A stretch of 64,000 nt of DNA from Apostichopus japonicus (GCF_037975245.1 NC_092575.1:12079001-12143000), one strand, 5' to 3'. Shown: positions 26,261-40,022, numbered from the stretch's first letter. The notes: generated by a model not told the origin, from the letters alone. A program made the numbers and translations.

Positions 26261-26840
26261 GCATGGCTACTATGAATGTGTATTGGCGATGTGAATAGGG
26301 GGAGGGATGGGTGGTCAATTGGAATCGAGATATCAGGTTTTGAATTAATGAGCAAATTGATTAGGTCTGGCAGGTTTGTTATTTTAACGAACGCAGAAGC
26401 TGCGTTAAATGGCATAGGTTTTTTACATTTGTGAGAGAAACAAATCATTCTTTCAGAACAGGAGCACAGATTACCGCTGCGGCAAATATATATATAAGTA
26501 GTCGGCCATTCAGGGTATAAATTATTAACTTCGTCGAAGCCTTTTTTCGATTTCATATGTCCAAGCATGATACCTCTTCTATTAATTTCCATAGGTACTG
26601 TATTAGGGCCACGTACCACCTCCACACAGCCAAAAAAGTATAATCATATCAAACTTACCTTTTAAACATAAACCTTTACACTTTAATTTCTACCGCTTTA
26701 TCGAAATTAAAACATTGCCGTTGTTTTATATTTAAAGCGTGATCCTTTGTTTCAAATAAACCGGTTACTTATATTGTGATGTCACAGTGTCATTCACACA
26801 TTGGAATTTGTGACAACACGGAATGCAAAGAAGTACGTAC

Positions 26841-27015
26841 CTGCATCATGATAACTGAAAGGCGGGCTCATCATGTCAGGGTTACCCTCAAGATCGAACG
26901 GACCTCGAAGGGGGCGCATCCGCCTCTGATGTCTAAAGAAGTGGTTTCGTCTAGCACCGAGGGCGCTGAGTTGCTTCAACCGACGCTCCTTCGATCGTCT
27001 GTTCTGAAACCAAAC
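26841..27015 (-). CDS. lhx1: LHX1/5 homeodomain exon 2 (recognition helix) and conserved post-homeodomain block
   Basis: The exon encodes 58 codons plus one base. It starts with [12 protein letters not shown], the DNA-recognition half of helix 3 with the invariant Trp48, Phe49, Asn51 and Arg53. It continues with [10 protein letters not shown] and RRMRPL, the basic extension typical of LHX1/5. Compared with vertebrate LHX1, Met after SKERR is Leu here, and HAFFRSPRRM is replaced by [11 protein letters not shown] short segment ending PPFSYHDA follows, aligned with PFSFYGDYQ of vertebrate LHX1. The acceptor is CGATTTTTAG|GTTTGG after a long pyrimidine tract, and the donor is GATGCAG|GTACGT. The exon ends after the first base of a codon, which joins the terminal exon as G+AT = Asp. 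It is separated from the other homeodomain exon by 21.8 kb. Confidence 0.97.
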
Positions 27016-29032
27016 CTAAAAATCGGAAGAAGAAGAAGATAGAGATTATAAAAAAGATGATGAAGATATGAAAATGTAACAACTTTAATAAGTATATATC
27101 TATATGTATATACCAATAAATTTAACCAGAGGGCAACCTTAATGGTATCTACTGTCTCCGTCAAAATCTAGGCTCGGAGCACCAACCAGGAAGAGAAAAA
27201 AGTTCTTATATACCTGGGGCGAATGGTTTGAAGACAAAAAATGGCTCCATTTCATATCGATATGTCGATACAAGTTAATGTTTCGCTTGAGGGGAATGTT
27301 TGCCGAGGTCCGTCCTAATACAGACATATATATATATAGTTGTCGTTTATTTTGGGGGTTCATCTCGCATTGGCGACGAATTTAGCCCGAAAACACTAAA
27401 CAATATCCGAGACAACAAACCCATAAGGGATGAATACGGGATGAATAAATTTATCTAAATAATAATACTAACTTGTCCGACCGTCCTACTTTCTCCAATC
27501 AAACAAACTGGTTGAGGAGAGGATGGGCTTTGCCTCTGAGATAATAAAGCAAGATAATAAACATACAAAAGAAAACCAAGACAGTTTTCGGAGACAAAAT
27601 ATGACAGCTTAAAACGCATGAAAGACACGCCGCGGACGAGATAAAAAAGATTAAAACATATACGTATAGGTATCAACAGTTCCGAACAAGTCGGCCAAAT
27701 TTTGAGACGAAAGATGTATGGACCGCCGTTTTCTTTTCTCTTTTCAATCACATTAACATACTTCTTTTCAACATGATCACATGTTGTCCCATGGGTCACA
27801 CTATCACTGACATCTTTGATATCGGTACAGGGCGATGTTCAACCGTGCACGGTTGCTGTCATGTTCGAAAAGTTGTGGAAAAAAGGGAATGTGTAGATAT
27901 TTGCGTTTTTCCTGAATCAGGTGTCACGCGGTTTGTCGAAATGGGCCATTCGAACTATATAGCCTATGTCGTGTGTTGACAATATGTACGTTTACGGTAG
28001 TTGCAGGCGTTTGGTTATGTTTCGATGATTTAAAATAATAGTACATATTTAAATATAATTTGTTTAAGTCATTGTATACAAGCATTTCGTCCCGTTGGGA
28101 TCTTTATTGCAACATATATCTTATACTTGTTGGCATGTCAACCTCCTTCATTTTGTTTTCGATATTTTCTGACATATTTCAGTTCATACATTGTACAACC
28201 ATACTGAACCTATGTGAATTTACCAACACGACTGTCAAGTTATAATTAGTCCCTATTCCCCTTGAATTGGGTTCTTTCCTTTCCTCTCGATATATACAGT
28301 ACTAATATCGCATCTTTTAATTAGGATATTATTCTATAAGAGCTTACATATTTCGTGACCTCTTTAGTTTCTTCTTTTCATTGCGTGCCATCATCAGTAC
28401 GACAATAATTATACCGTCTGCATCGGTTACATGTAGCAAAGAGCTGCCAGATGCCTCCCAACTATACAGTGGTGGAACTTAGTCAGTCATTATATCGCTT
28501 GGTTGGAATAAACGCACTTAGCCCGAAACTTAACCGAGCAAAGTCGACCAATTTCGGGCAGAATAAAAGACCAAAACGACTGGGAACTTATCACCGGGCC
28601 TACGGCTTTAGAAAGCATGCTTTTCCCGCGCATATGTAGTCAGATCAATAAAGTAGCAGACAACAAGCGGAACTCACAGTCTTCAGAAACTATATACACT
28701 GCAGTGGTTGTTATAGACCCCATCTTAATTTTCTAAAAGGCAAATTTTCTCCGGACACTGCTTATAATATTGCCCGAAGAAGTCAGTTTTAAAAAGGGAC
28801 GTTTTCGCATCAGTTCGTCACGATGCGAACAGGATAAACTCCCGTGAAAATCACCAAAAAAGACCATCCTTGTCTGTCTCTTTCTCAGAACGAAATCAGC
28901 TGTCTGAACCGGTGTTTCCAGACCTTGCTGTTTTTCTTGCGTATTGATTCTACCCGAGTATCGTGGGCCTGAAGCGAGCGCGACTAATTTGCTCCAAGTT
29001 TCGAAGCGTTGAGTCCAGGTGGTTCAGGCCCG

Positions 29033-29045
29033 GTTGCTAAGCAAC
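29033..29045. promoter_or_regulatory. Perfect palindromic X-box (candidate RFX site)
   Basis: GTTGCT-A-AGCAAC is a symmetric 6-1-6 match to the X-box bound by RFX factors, in a GC-richer intronic patch (about 28.9-29.1 kb). Confidence 0.4.
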
Positions 29046-32000
29046 GATCGATGGCGGGCGAGCATATCGCCGGAAACGGTGCGTACAGAGAGAGGATTCT
29101 GCTTTTCGCTTTAACTCCCCGACAAAAGAGATAAAACATAAAACCCACGCCGAGGGGCCTATCAAACTCGCTGAAATTAGTATTCTGCTTTTCCACAGTT
29201 TTGCCTGGCTTCGGATATCTCCATTTTGAACAACATTTTAGCAATTTTAGTTTTTGGACATAAAAAACAGCGGAAATTTGTTTAAATGGCATGTCCAAAG
29301 TTGTTACCTTAGGCAACAGTGTTTACTGATCGTCGTCTTTTGTTGCAAATTTAATTGTCTAGAAAACCTTAAAAATTTTGGGGGTAAGTTGAGTAGAAAG
29401 ACAAACATCAATAATGGAAATTACCAGAGATCAGATAGATACATCGACGATGAAAAGAAAGAAGAAGAAGAATAAATAGATCCGATCTTCATTAATTCAG
29501 TTTTTGTGCAATGTTTATAGAATAAAATCTTTGATTTTATGTGTCAGTATGGAATAATTGTTACATGTATATTTGAATTAAAAACAGAAGTGGTTCACTC
29601 AAATAAAATGATTTTTGTTTGTTTTTTCTTTCATAAACGTCTTACAACTTTCTTTTAATATTACAAAGCCTATAATAGGCAAGGTATATTAAAACATTTA
29701 CGAAGAAGAGGAGATCTGTCTGGACTATAATTTGTCAGTCCTCGTAAGGTTAAGAGAGACAACGTTAGCCTCCTCCGTACAAGTAAACATGAAGCTTTAG
29801 TGTAGTTTGATTTTGAGTTAGAGCGAGATTCGGCGTTGACGATGATGTCAATCTGTACAGGTTTATGTCAGTTCTGTTTTACTTTCTTTCCAACACTCTC
29901 TCTCTCCATCTCCACCTCTCTCCATTGACTTTCCAATGACTACAGCTTGAAATCGTTCTCTGCATTAAGATTGTCATATATATATGTATGTGACATTTCC
30001 TGGCAGGCCTGTTGTGTGTCAATTTTTACGAACGACTCATCCGCCAAACTCGTAAACCATTATAACCTTTAAACTGTAATTCTGTGGTATCTTTAACATG
30101 CCAAAGTTAACGCTCCTGACGAAAGGTAATTTTTTTTTTCTAAGGAAAGGAAAGCCTTAAACCGATCGGTTAAAAGTGCACCTGAAGGAGGTAAAAGGTG
30201 ATACAGAGGATGTATATAAAGTCATACCCTTGGACCATTGGGACTGCTATAAGGCACTTGTATTTGTTTTGCATGTGAGTGCGTTGTCTCTGTGTGGTCC
30301 CGTAACATTTTTACCCTTGACGTTCTCCGAACGAATGAAGATCCATATTTGGGCCTTTACATGCGTGCATGCGACGTGGTTCATAAGCAAAAGTATTGTC
30401 TCACCCCCCACCCCCTCCCCCAACCCCTTCTTTGTATTGTAGGATCGTCTTCAAAATAAAAAAATGTGATTTTTGACGAAGGGAATGGACGTGATTGAGG
30501 TAGGATAATCACGAGCGTCAGATGGGGGGGGGGGGGAGGTTATCGAACACCGATTGCGATACAGCGATAAACCGTGTATAAGGGGGCAACGAATGCCCTA
30601 AAATGGAATAGCTGCATAGGTCACGTTCGGAGCTTTGACGAGGTGTTCAAACAGTCCAGTAAATTACGTTCGCAATTTGTTCGGCATGTCTACCGTTTGA
30701 AGAGTAGCGAGCCTTTGGAGACTCATTCAACCGTCCCTGGTGGCGGGTTCTCCGCGTGCGTTCGCTCGGACATCTGCTTGGTGTTTCTACAGACTGACGA
30801 CATTTGTTGCTATCAATCACAGAAAACAGTCGATCGCTCGGTTCTCCCAAGGGCGTAAAAGCTCTATTGTTTGTACACCGAGGGAAAGAACTAGCGGAAT
30901 TTCCTACGCCCCGCTTGAGTACGAGACGATATTTACGAGCAGTCTCGAGGGACCTAATGGGAAATCGGTCATGTCCTGACGATGAGGTCACAGATAGGAC
31001 TTAGACCTCACACATCAGCCGTTTCGAAAGACGAATGACTAATGACGAATAACACTGCAACATATTGGATCGTAAAGAATATGCTAAGTGTTTCATAGTT
31101 AAATTCACAAACATGCGACAGCGTATCCGGATATATACATCACAAATAAAGTCAAATCAACACTATGTTCCTCTGGATTTCAACCTCAATTTGTGTCTAA
31201 ATTACTATTGTACCGTAGTGGAGGCGCCCTTGAGGGGACACATTCACATCGCCTAGCCCCTTTAAATGAGCATAAACACCAGGCTACGATTTAGTCATTT
31301 TCTTAGCCCTATAGCAGTTTTTGTTTCTACCTACCATGTTGAATTTCACTCTCTCAATTTCATTAACTATTTACAAGTGCATATTTGTTATACTAAGAAG
31401 AAGTTTCGGATATTAACAAAATGTATTTTGATACGCTCCAACATGTACGTTATAACTTAGCCTTTTCTTCTCAACATTTTCAATATCCTCCCAGAAATAT
31501 TAAGATTAAAATATACCGGTAGCCAATGAGGGAACCGCCCTCATTCCAATCGAATATTTGAGCAAAAGTATACGATTAAAACAAAAAGGAGGGGGGGGGG
31601 GGAGGGGACTTGGGTCCGTGACTTTGGAAAATACTACGACAATTTTTTTTTCATTTTGAGGGCAACTCCCGCCTCACCCCGCCATTCTATATGCCAACAA
31701 GAAGAAAAAAAGCGTAACAAAGAATAACCAACATCTTTGCATATTAGATATACCTATATATCCAACTTTGGGACATTTTTTGTTTGTTCAAGTCCGTATT
31801 TTATTGAATGCCTTCTTTTCTCCAAATGTTCCTACATTGGAATGTAACATATGACTATGGTCATAACTTTAAAACGTAATTTATGGCATATTTGCTGGTA
31901 TTAATGTATAAAAAGCCTTCAAGATCATTTTTTTTTGTTTTTTCTTCTTCTTGAAATTCAATTCTCCCGTTTCTTATCCAGCGAAAAACGAACTTTTGTT

Positions 32001-32660
32001 GTTAAAACATCTGATATCAATTTGACTCAGGGAACATTTAAGAATAACGCCACCCATGGGAGTCAAAACAGTTCAACCCACGTTCGCCTATTATTTAGCC
32101 CCAAATAGTCTACAGATTTTGAAGGAAAAAAGGAAGAAGTTAGCCCTTCTTTATATGCAGAACTGAGGATGTAATCAGTATACCTAATATCTCAACAACA
32201 ACACCATAAATGTCACCACTTGGCCGAGACTGCTGGATACATTTCAATTTGAATTTTATCATCGTTATACCCTCCACCCTCTCTAGCCTGCACGCAGTAA
32301 TAAGCGTGATTTTATGACTCCAAATAATGCGTAAAAGTCAGACAAAATAAGGACTTTTTAAGTGACAAGAGGGGTTGGATTTGTCACTGACAAATTTTTC
32401 ATCGCAAATACAACAAACTCCACCACAGTTCTCTTACACCGTTAAAACGCGGGACATTGCCCCCCCCCCCCCTTAGTATCAAGTAATATCGTACTTTATT
32501 TTGGTTTTGAATTATATAGATTTTGCTGTGAAGTTTTGCTGTTATGTTTTTGTCATTTGATCGCACGATTTCTGAATATTAATAAGTATTACATAATATT
32601 ATGCAATATAAATTCCTCTGTATATACGCACGCTCCAGTTAATATATACGAACAGTGAAG

Positions 32661-32661
<1 letters not shown>

Positions 32662-32722
<61 letters not shown>
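32662..32722. repeat. (TA)n microsatellite
   Basis: About 61 bp of uninterrupted TA repeat. Confidence 0.95.
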
Positions 32723-32724
<2 letters not shown>

Positions 32725-32922
32725 TGTTCCTCCATTTCATTTAACAGTCTGTTCAAAGTATCTCTTTCGAGATCCGGCTTTAGGATTCACAAATGATTTC
32801 GAGTTGGTTAGCATCACGTGTGATCACTAGAGTAAGGCAAAATATGTCACCAAAAAGGAAGTAGTATTGTTCGATACAGGTGACAAACACCTACACTGGA
32901 ATTACGGCCTTCCGGTTTCGAA

Positions 32923-33051
32923 CCTCCGGACATACAAAGCCTAGTGGTTAGGGTGTTCGCGTATAAAGCGGGAGGCCCGGGTTCGAATCCCGGTGGAGGC
33001 TGGAATTTTTTTCACTGTTCTGGATTTTCCAACTCACTACAATTTCAATTA
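32923..33051 (+). mobile_element. SINE family A, copy 1 with full tRNA-like head
   Basis: The tRNA-like head runs from CCTCC (32923-32927), which pairs with GGAGG (32995-32999). It includes an A-box region (AGCCTAGTGGTTAGGG), a possible anticodon arm (TTCGC/GCGGG) and a B box in CCCGGGTTCGAATCCCGG. The head resembles a Glu/Asp-type tRNA but has acceptor mismatches. The tail segment, with CACTGTTCTGGATTTTCC and ending ACAATTTCAAT, is shared with the copy at 6.3 kb, so this is a retroposon rather than a functional tRNA gene. Confidence 0.8.
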
Positions 33052-33052
33052 T

Positions 33053-33128
33053 ATAGATAGATAGATAAACAGATAGATAGATAAACAGATAGATAGAGAG
33101 ACAGATAGACAGACAGACAGACAGACAG
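33053..33128. repeat. GATA/GACA compound microsatellite
   Basis: ATAG and ACAG tetranucleotide repeats directly following the SINE A tail, so it may be the expanded tail. Confidence 0.95.
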
Positions 33129-34426
33129 TCATCTGTAGCAGTTTGAAATAAACCTGCATCGTACTTAACTGTTTAGGCTAGGTCTACGAACAGAGAGTGC
33201 GTCAGTATACCCTAGCACGCAGCTCTTAAGGAAAAAAAAGAAGCTCCATGACCCGAGGAAGGATTTATTCAAAATTGAAGGGTTTCAAGACTATTATGCA
33301 AATGTAGTACACATGGCAGTTTATCTAAATAGTCTAAACCATTCCCCTCAAGGGGAAAAGGGGATGATCACGTGGGACAACCCCTTCAGACAAAGCCGAA
33401 CCGTTTATATTCAGGTATGCGCCACGGGGGCGAGAGGTCCGTTGAGTGACGTTAGCGGTAAAGATGTTAGGCTTGCTTTGGTGCCACTGGAGTGCTAAGA
33501 AAGGTATAAAGGGAGGATTTTTCAGCAGCGAGACTCATAAATCTTTCACAGAAATGACAAAGATATTTACGAAAATTTCTGAGCGATGATACGATGAGCT
33601 AAATATGTCAAAAGAGATAGCCAATGCGCGTGCGCACCGTGTAACTTAAGACAGTCACAGAGTGATAAACGAGTGATAAATTCAGTGAAGGTAAGGGACC
33701 TTCTTCTTCTGCAGTGCATCACTTTGAAATAAATAGTTCAAATCGTCACGTCTGTCCTTATTCTCTTGCTGTTGTTGTTGTTGTATTTGAATTGTTTTCC
33801 TAATTTTCCAGTTCAGCTTTGAATATCCCCACACCCCCCTCCCCCACTCTCCCTCCCCTGCCCCATTCCCAACCGATCATCCCACTAATGCATATGCTTT
33901 GAGAATGTCCACAATTTTAAATAATGAAATAAATCTATATATTCGCGTCAGCTTTGACATCAAACAATGAATATGATTGTATAAAGGACACAAATGGGTC
34001 TCACTGGCATCTATAGTTAAAAAAAACATCTTCTGTCCATATTAACCTTCTTAGATGACGATTGACCTTGGTAAAATATTCATATTTTTCTAAATCACGT
34101 TCGATCAAAAACCCTTCATATATATTTCTAACAAGATTGATCAACCCTTTTGAATCCCTCTAGTTCGAACTTTGCCAACAAGTCCTAATAAAGTAACAAA
34201 GAAAAAAGAAACATCTATTTTGTTCACCCTTAAGCACTATTTAAAGAAAAAAAAAACTATTTTTCAATTATTTTTCATTTCGTTTATATTTTAACCCTAG
34301 AGTAGGCCTGTAATGGTTCATCCTGCTAGCCTAGTTTCTTGTCGTGACCTTAGAATAACTAGCGGAGAAAGAATATACTGCCAATGCCATTAGTAATTAC
34401 CTTATCAATATTTATAATTATATGCT

Positions 34427-34594
<168 letters not shown>

Positions 34595-35112
34595 TAAATA
34601 CTACATATTGTATTTAATTCTGGGATTGACAGATTGTTAAATGGGTTTCTATTCAAGCAACGTCACTTTCTGTTAAGGTTGCAAACAGTTTAATACTTTC
34701 TCGTCACGGCATATTTAACAAACAATTGTATCGAATTAGGGATCGTTAATGTAAGACTAAAAATTGCTAAACAATTAATTATTATTAAACCTATTTTTCT
34801 CTTTATGGTACACAACGTTTTTGATAGCGAGTTCTGTCAATTAAATTTGACTGTTTGAACAGAAACCTTAGATTTAGAATAAAATTAGAAATTACTTTCC
34901 TGTGACAGTGCCTCTTTGAAGTTACCTATATTAACCTTTGTTTGTCGACTGACTTTGTATTTAAAACTTTTTTAACCTGCGTAGTACTTCATCGCAAAAT
35001 ATGTCCTAATTAGTGAGTAATTAGAATATAAGATTAGACCACATACAGCAACAGCAACGGCTGTCAGTTATTTTGTGTAGGCCTATACAAATATACAAAT
35101 CTGTATACACGA

Positions 35113-35114
<2 letters not shown>

Positions 35115-35194
<80 letters not shown>
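35115..35194. repeat. (TA)n microsatellite
   Basis: 80 bp of pure TA repeat. Confidence 0.95.
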
Positions 35195-35197
<3 letters not shown>

Positions 35198-36208
35198 ATA
35201 CACGACAAATAGGAAAACCAAATATATGATAAACCAGCGTCATCATTGCAAGGTGTTGTGGTTTCTAAGCAATGAAACTATTATGGATTGATATATTTAT
35301 GTGTTATGGTTTGTTTAGTTCTTGTGCAATTGACTGTTGTATGAATTCGAAATCACTTAACCATATAATAACGAGAACACGTTCAAAAAACTGATATGAT
35401 TTTTATTACGGCAAAGCAAATGGGGAAGTTGGGAATAACCATTAACGTTTTGATGCAAGCTGACAAAAGAAACATTTAATTTCGTGTAGGTGTGTAAAGG
35501 TCGCATATTCGTCATACGTACATCTTAATACACAGTGGTGTCGACTGACAAGGTTATAACAAATATGAAGAGGTCATAGATCAGACAAATAAGAAGCCGA
35601 AAAAAAAAGATTTAAATACTCTTCCCATGGCAACAGCGCAGATCATTTACATAATTCCATGACCAGGCTTGACGAGATTGGACGGGGGGGGGGGCAGCCG
35701 CGGGTCACCAGGTGGACAACAACAACCCCCCCCCCCCCGATTGACTCACATCATGTCCCCTCATTTCACCAATCACCCCAGCTCTTCGGTCCCCCTAAAA
35801 GTAATATCCATCCCCATGACGGAAATCCCAATAGTCTCTCGAAGTCTTGACTAGGTCTCCAAATGTGTTTAAGAAAGTTGGACACAACTGTATATGTCCA
35901 AATTTATCCGGATGGATGAAACTACATGAGTATAGGCCTAAAGAATTTGCTTCAATTATTTATAAGACATTACAAATGTACTCAACCTAATGCTACGGTA
36001 TAACGACAGTATTAAAAGATCGCACATACATGCACTGTCAGGCATGTGCACTGTGGTATACATATATATAAATAGCTATCGCTTATAGTTCTTTATTCTC
36101 GACTGAATATATTTGGGGGTAACCAACAGTGAACGATTCAGTCTGGCTGATTGTATCACTTTCCTATATGTTTTGTTGTTGTTAAAGACTATAGCGATTA
36201 TACCCAAC

Positions 36209-36589
36209 CAGTGGCGTAGGAAGGTACTTTTGAGTGGGGGGGGGGCTGAACACTGATGGCCGGCCTTGGGGGAGGGGTTTAAGGGGAGGGGTGTCCCCCT
36301 CCCCTTTGGAATTTTTTGCATTTCAAGGTAGCCTCAGATGCAATTTGGTGCAATATAGCACACTTCAACACCCACTCCATTTTGTAAACTTAATTTTGGA
36401 TTTTCACTGGGCCTTAGATGCAATTTGGTGCTCCAAATGAGATTTTTTTTCTCATTTGGAAATGAAAAAGGGGTTTTCTGACTTGCGAAACGGGGGGGGG
36501 GGGGGCGGAATGATACTTCCGCCCCTCCACATTTTTCACTGGGGGGGGGGGGCTGGCGCCCCCCAGCCCCCCCGGTTCCTACGCCCTTG
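36209..36589. mobile_element. hAT-like MITE, 381 bp, with 8-bp target duplication
   Basis: The left end is CAGTGGCGTAGGAAGG; the right end read in reverse is CAAGGGCGTAGGAACC. TACCCAAC sits directly on both sides (36201-36208 and 36590-36597). An exact 8-bp duplication and a CAGTGGCGTAG terminus are typical of hAT elements. The interior has two copies of TAGATGCAATTTGGTGC-like sequence and several runs of ten or more G, and no coding potential. Confidence 0.85.
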
Positions 36590-36984
36590 TACCCAACAAA
36601 AAAATGAGCGCAGTATGTCGATATATCACTGGCCTATCAATGGAATTAATATTGTTATTGAAAATTTATACCCTAGTGCGAACCTGTTGTCTTAAAAAGT
36701 ACACTGTCCTAGTTTTGAAAGCCATTTTTTTTTCTCTCTTTGTACCAGCTATAAAGACATAAGGAACCTCCAAACAATAACGGATAACAGAAGATAAAAT
36801 ATTTTCGTCTATGGAAATGACCTTGAAGTTGACAAATTTTGACAAAGATCGCCATTGAGGACGGATTATACACACTACCGTACAAAAGAACACAAAGCAT
36901 GACAACACAGTTTACCATATATGTATAGTAACGCTTGTATGATAGCCTACATATAGAAATAAGGCACACACGCACACATACACA

Positions 36985-37317
<333 letters not shown>

Positions 37318-39904
37318 TTCTGGTCGAAAATTGATTCGTATCGTTTGTCATTTGATGAGAGAGGAATATCAGACCCTAGTCAGTATCCAACGGACAAGTG
37401 ACGAATGCTTGACAGATTTACAAGAAATACCAAAAAAGTACACTTTTAACAACGACAAAAAGTTTGTCTTTCTTCATACTACGTTGACCTAAATACTCTG
37501 TCAACTGTCTAAACTTTCATTGAAGAAAGCCCACTCGATGACTTGATGCATAACTGAATGGTCATGTGGTACATGCATAACGCCAAGAATATTACAACAC
37601 AAATTGGCCGCGAAAAACCAGGACTTAATGCATGGCTTGATTTTCCTCATTTTTTTTTGCTTCTCCGGTGCATGCATTAACATGCATGACTCGTTGAAAG
37701 AAAAAGCCCCCATCCCCCTCCTCTTCTTTTCAAAAACAAAAAATAGTTTTGGCAACTTTACCAGTCTCGAAACTTTCAGTCAAATGGTACAATATGATGA
37801 AACTGGTTAATACCTCATTATTCCATAGGTTTCGTGAAATCTTCCTTTTCTAACTTTTAATTCCTTCCCGGACGGAGAGGTGCCGAGGGCGGGGCATGGT
37901 GTGTGTGTGTGGATTGGGCTAGGATCGGCACGATACTTAATTTATGCCAGATGGTTGCACACGAGTGTTCTCCTTTAAGTTCAAATACCTCGTCTGAGTA
38001 ACACAATAGTTACACGTTCAGACGTCCCTACATTTTCTTGACACGGTATAGACGTCTAAAGCACAACATGTTCTATGATTGATGTATGCGTATATATGCA
38101 GTTCAATGTACGTGTATACTTCCTGACAATCTGCCCATTGTGTTTACATTCATTTCATAGCCTTAGAATGTTACGCGGGGTGGCAACCACATACTATTTT
38201 CGACATTAGACCCACATGGTTGAGAGGCGTCTTGTTACAATTTTGAGAGCCATCAAATTTAATATAGGTACCGCTAATCCCAGAAGCCATTACAGCGTGA
38301 AGTCTATTATAGCGGAAGTATATAAATGACCTATAAAATAAGAAAATATTGCAAGTTATAAGCAATCTGTCATATATCGTTTAATTTCCAATTGTTCATA
38401 GAGCGAAAAACGATCTGTCCTCATATTTAAGAACAAATTTTGTTGACCAAAAAAAAAAATATATATATAGATATATATATTATTATCTTGTGTTTCTGTT
38501 GTGATCGTCATAGCGTTGTTTCACTGTAGCTCTCTCAGCGCACCCCATGACCAAATTGGCCATCGGTAATGCATCGCAGTGCGTATAGACACACAAACTG
38601 TGGGGGCTCCCTTGCGTGTCCAAATATTTCAGTTGGCGGTCGGAGGGAAAGTATGCCATAGAAATAATTCTACACTACCGTCTTGTGATATTAAATATGG
38701 CACAAAGCTGCAATCGAATGCTACTTGAAAAGGTACCGAGCCAGTGCGGTTGTTTGCTGGAACGCGACCGTACTGGCGGGGAGGCTGTACAGGCCAAGCG
38801 GTAGGCGAAACAGCTTGTTCGGAGACCCCCCATATCGGGCTATTAGTGGCGCTATCAAATGCCCATACTGATATAAAAGCTGTATGCTAGGCTCTTCGAT
38901 AAATATAGATGGTAAAACGTTTATATAAAAAAATCAGAAAAGGGAAGTAAGTGAAATTATGGTAGGTATTTGGACAATTCTAATACGAAAGTAGGCTAAA
39001 CTGTAATCTGAATAGAGATAGAGAAGCCATATTCGAAAAACTGGACAATTTCGGTCTTTATGTTTGGTTGTTTTGTTTGCTTTTTTTTAGAATAAATGTT
39101 AATCCCACTGAGGCCAAAAATCCGCTACTTATGCTCAACACGCTCGCAATGTTATTATTTCCAAGTATTTTTCAGTTTTCAATTCTGTGTTTTTTGGTAC
39201 AGAAAGTTTTCATAGGGCTAAAGTAATGGTCTGTTTGATACTTATTTGAACAGATGGAAACTTCACACGCGTGACTTTATCACGTACAATAATATAAGCT
39301 ATGCGATGTACAATAGTTATAAGTCATGCGATAAGAGATATTATTACTATACTTTGGCGGTGAAAAATGAATTCCAATATCATAGCCAGATTACAAGATT
39401 TTACTGGTCAGAAATATTGTCACACAAATATGCTAGAGAGTGAAGTAATGGTCACGTTTACTCATATTGCAGTCAACTTTTCCACTTGCACCTTCGAGGC
39501 AATTTTAACCCCGACTGAGAGATTCAGTCTCAGTGTACAGTTGAGCACTCGACGTTAATGTCTTACATTATCAGAGGGTCAGAAACTGTGCGCACCATAT
39601 ATACATACACAGGTTACTGATTCATTTTCACTTGACTTTACTACAACCTAATGGCACCATACTCAAAGGGTATTCGATTATGTATGAATGTTACACGAAT
39701 TGATCAGAACAGAAGTGTCTGGCCACCCTTTGCAGAAGTCTTATTTTTTCTTACTTATTTAAGCATATCTTGCTAAATCAGGGAAACACATGAGTCTTCA
39801 TCTCATATCCCCCTCCCCCGGTTCCCAATCCAATTGATCCACCCCCCTCTCGTAAGTCCTTTAGTCGTCCATTTCATGCAACGCGGGCTTTATATCCATA
39901 TCTG

Positions 39905-39907
<3 letters not shown>

Positions 39908-39942
<35 letters not shown>

Positions 39943-39979
39943 ACGGTATATATATGGATATAATGTATATATATATATG

Positions 39980-40022
<43 letters not shown>
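39908..40022. repeat. (TA)n microsatellite with GTATATAT and GGATAT interruptions
   Basis: Alternating AT of about 115 bp with few interruptions. Confidence 0.9.

Larger units (their letters stand above)
18613..26840 (-). other. Last intron of LHX1/5 (8.2 kb)
   Basis: The donor is GATGCAG|GTACGT and the acceptor is TTTCAG|ATCC, joining the post-homeodomain block to the C-terminal exon. The intron holds repeat D copy 2, a long-hairpin element, a 1.9-kb terminal-inverted-repeat element and a 20-bp minisatellite, all listed separately. A 123-codon minus-strand frame at 26254-26625 matches nothing I know. Confidence 0.85.

Noticed and set aside
25786-26298. Plus-strand Leu/Tyr/Ser repeat proteins of up to 128 residues
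   Set aside because: They translate the 20-bp minisatellite. A 20-bp unit shifts frame each copy, and there is no flanking gene structure.
32923-33002. Functional tRNA gene
   Set aside because: The acceptor stem has mismatches, the anticodon arm is poor, and the flank is shared with another copy of the same SINE.
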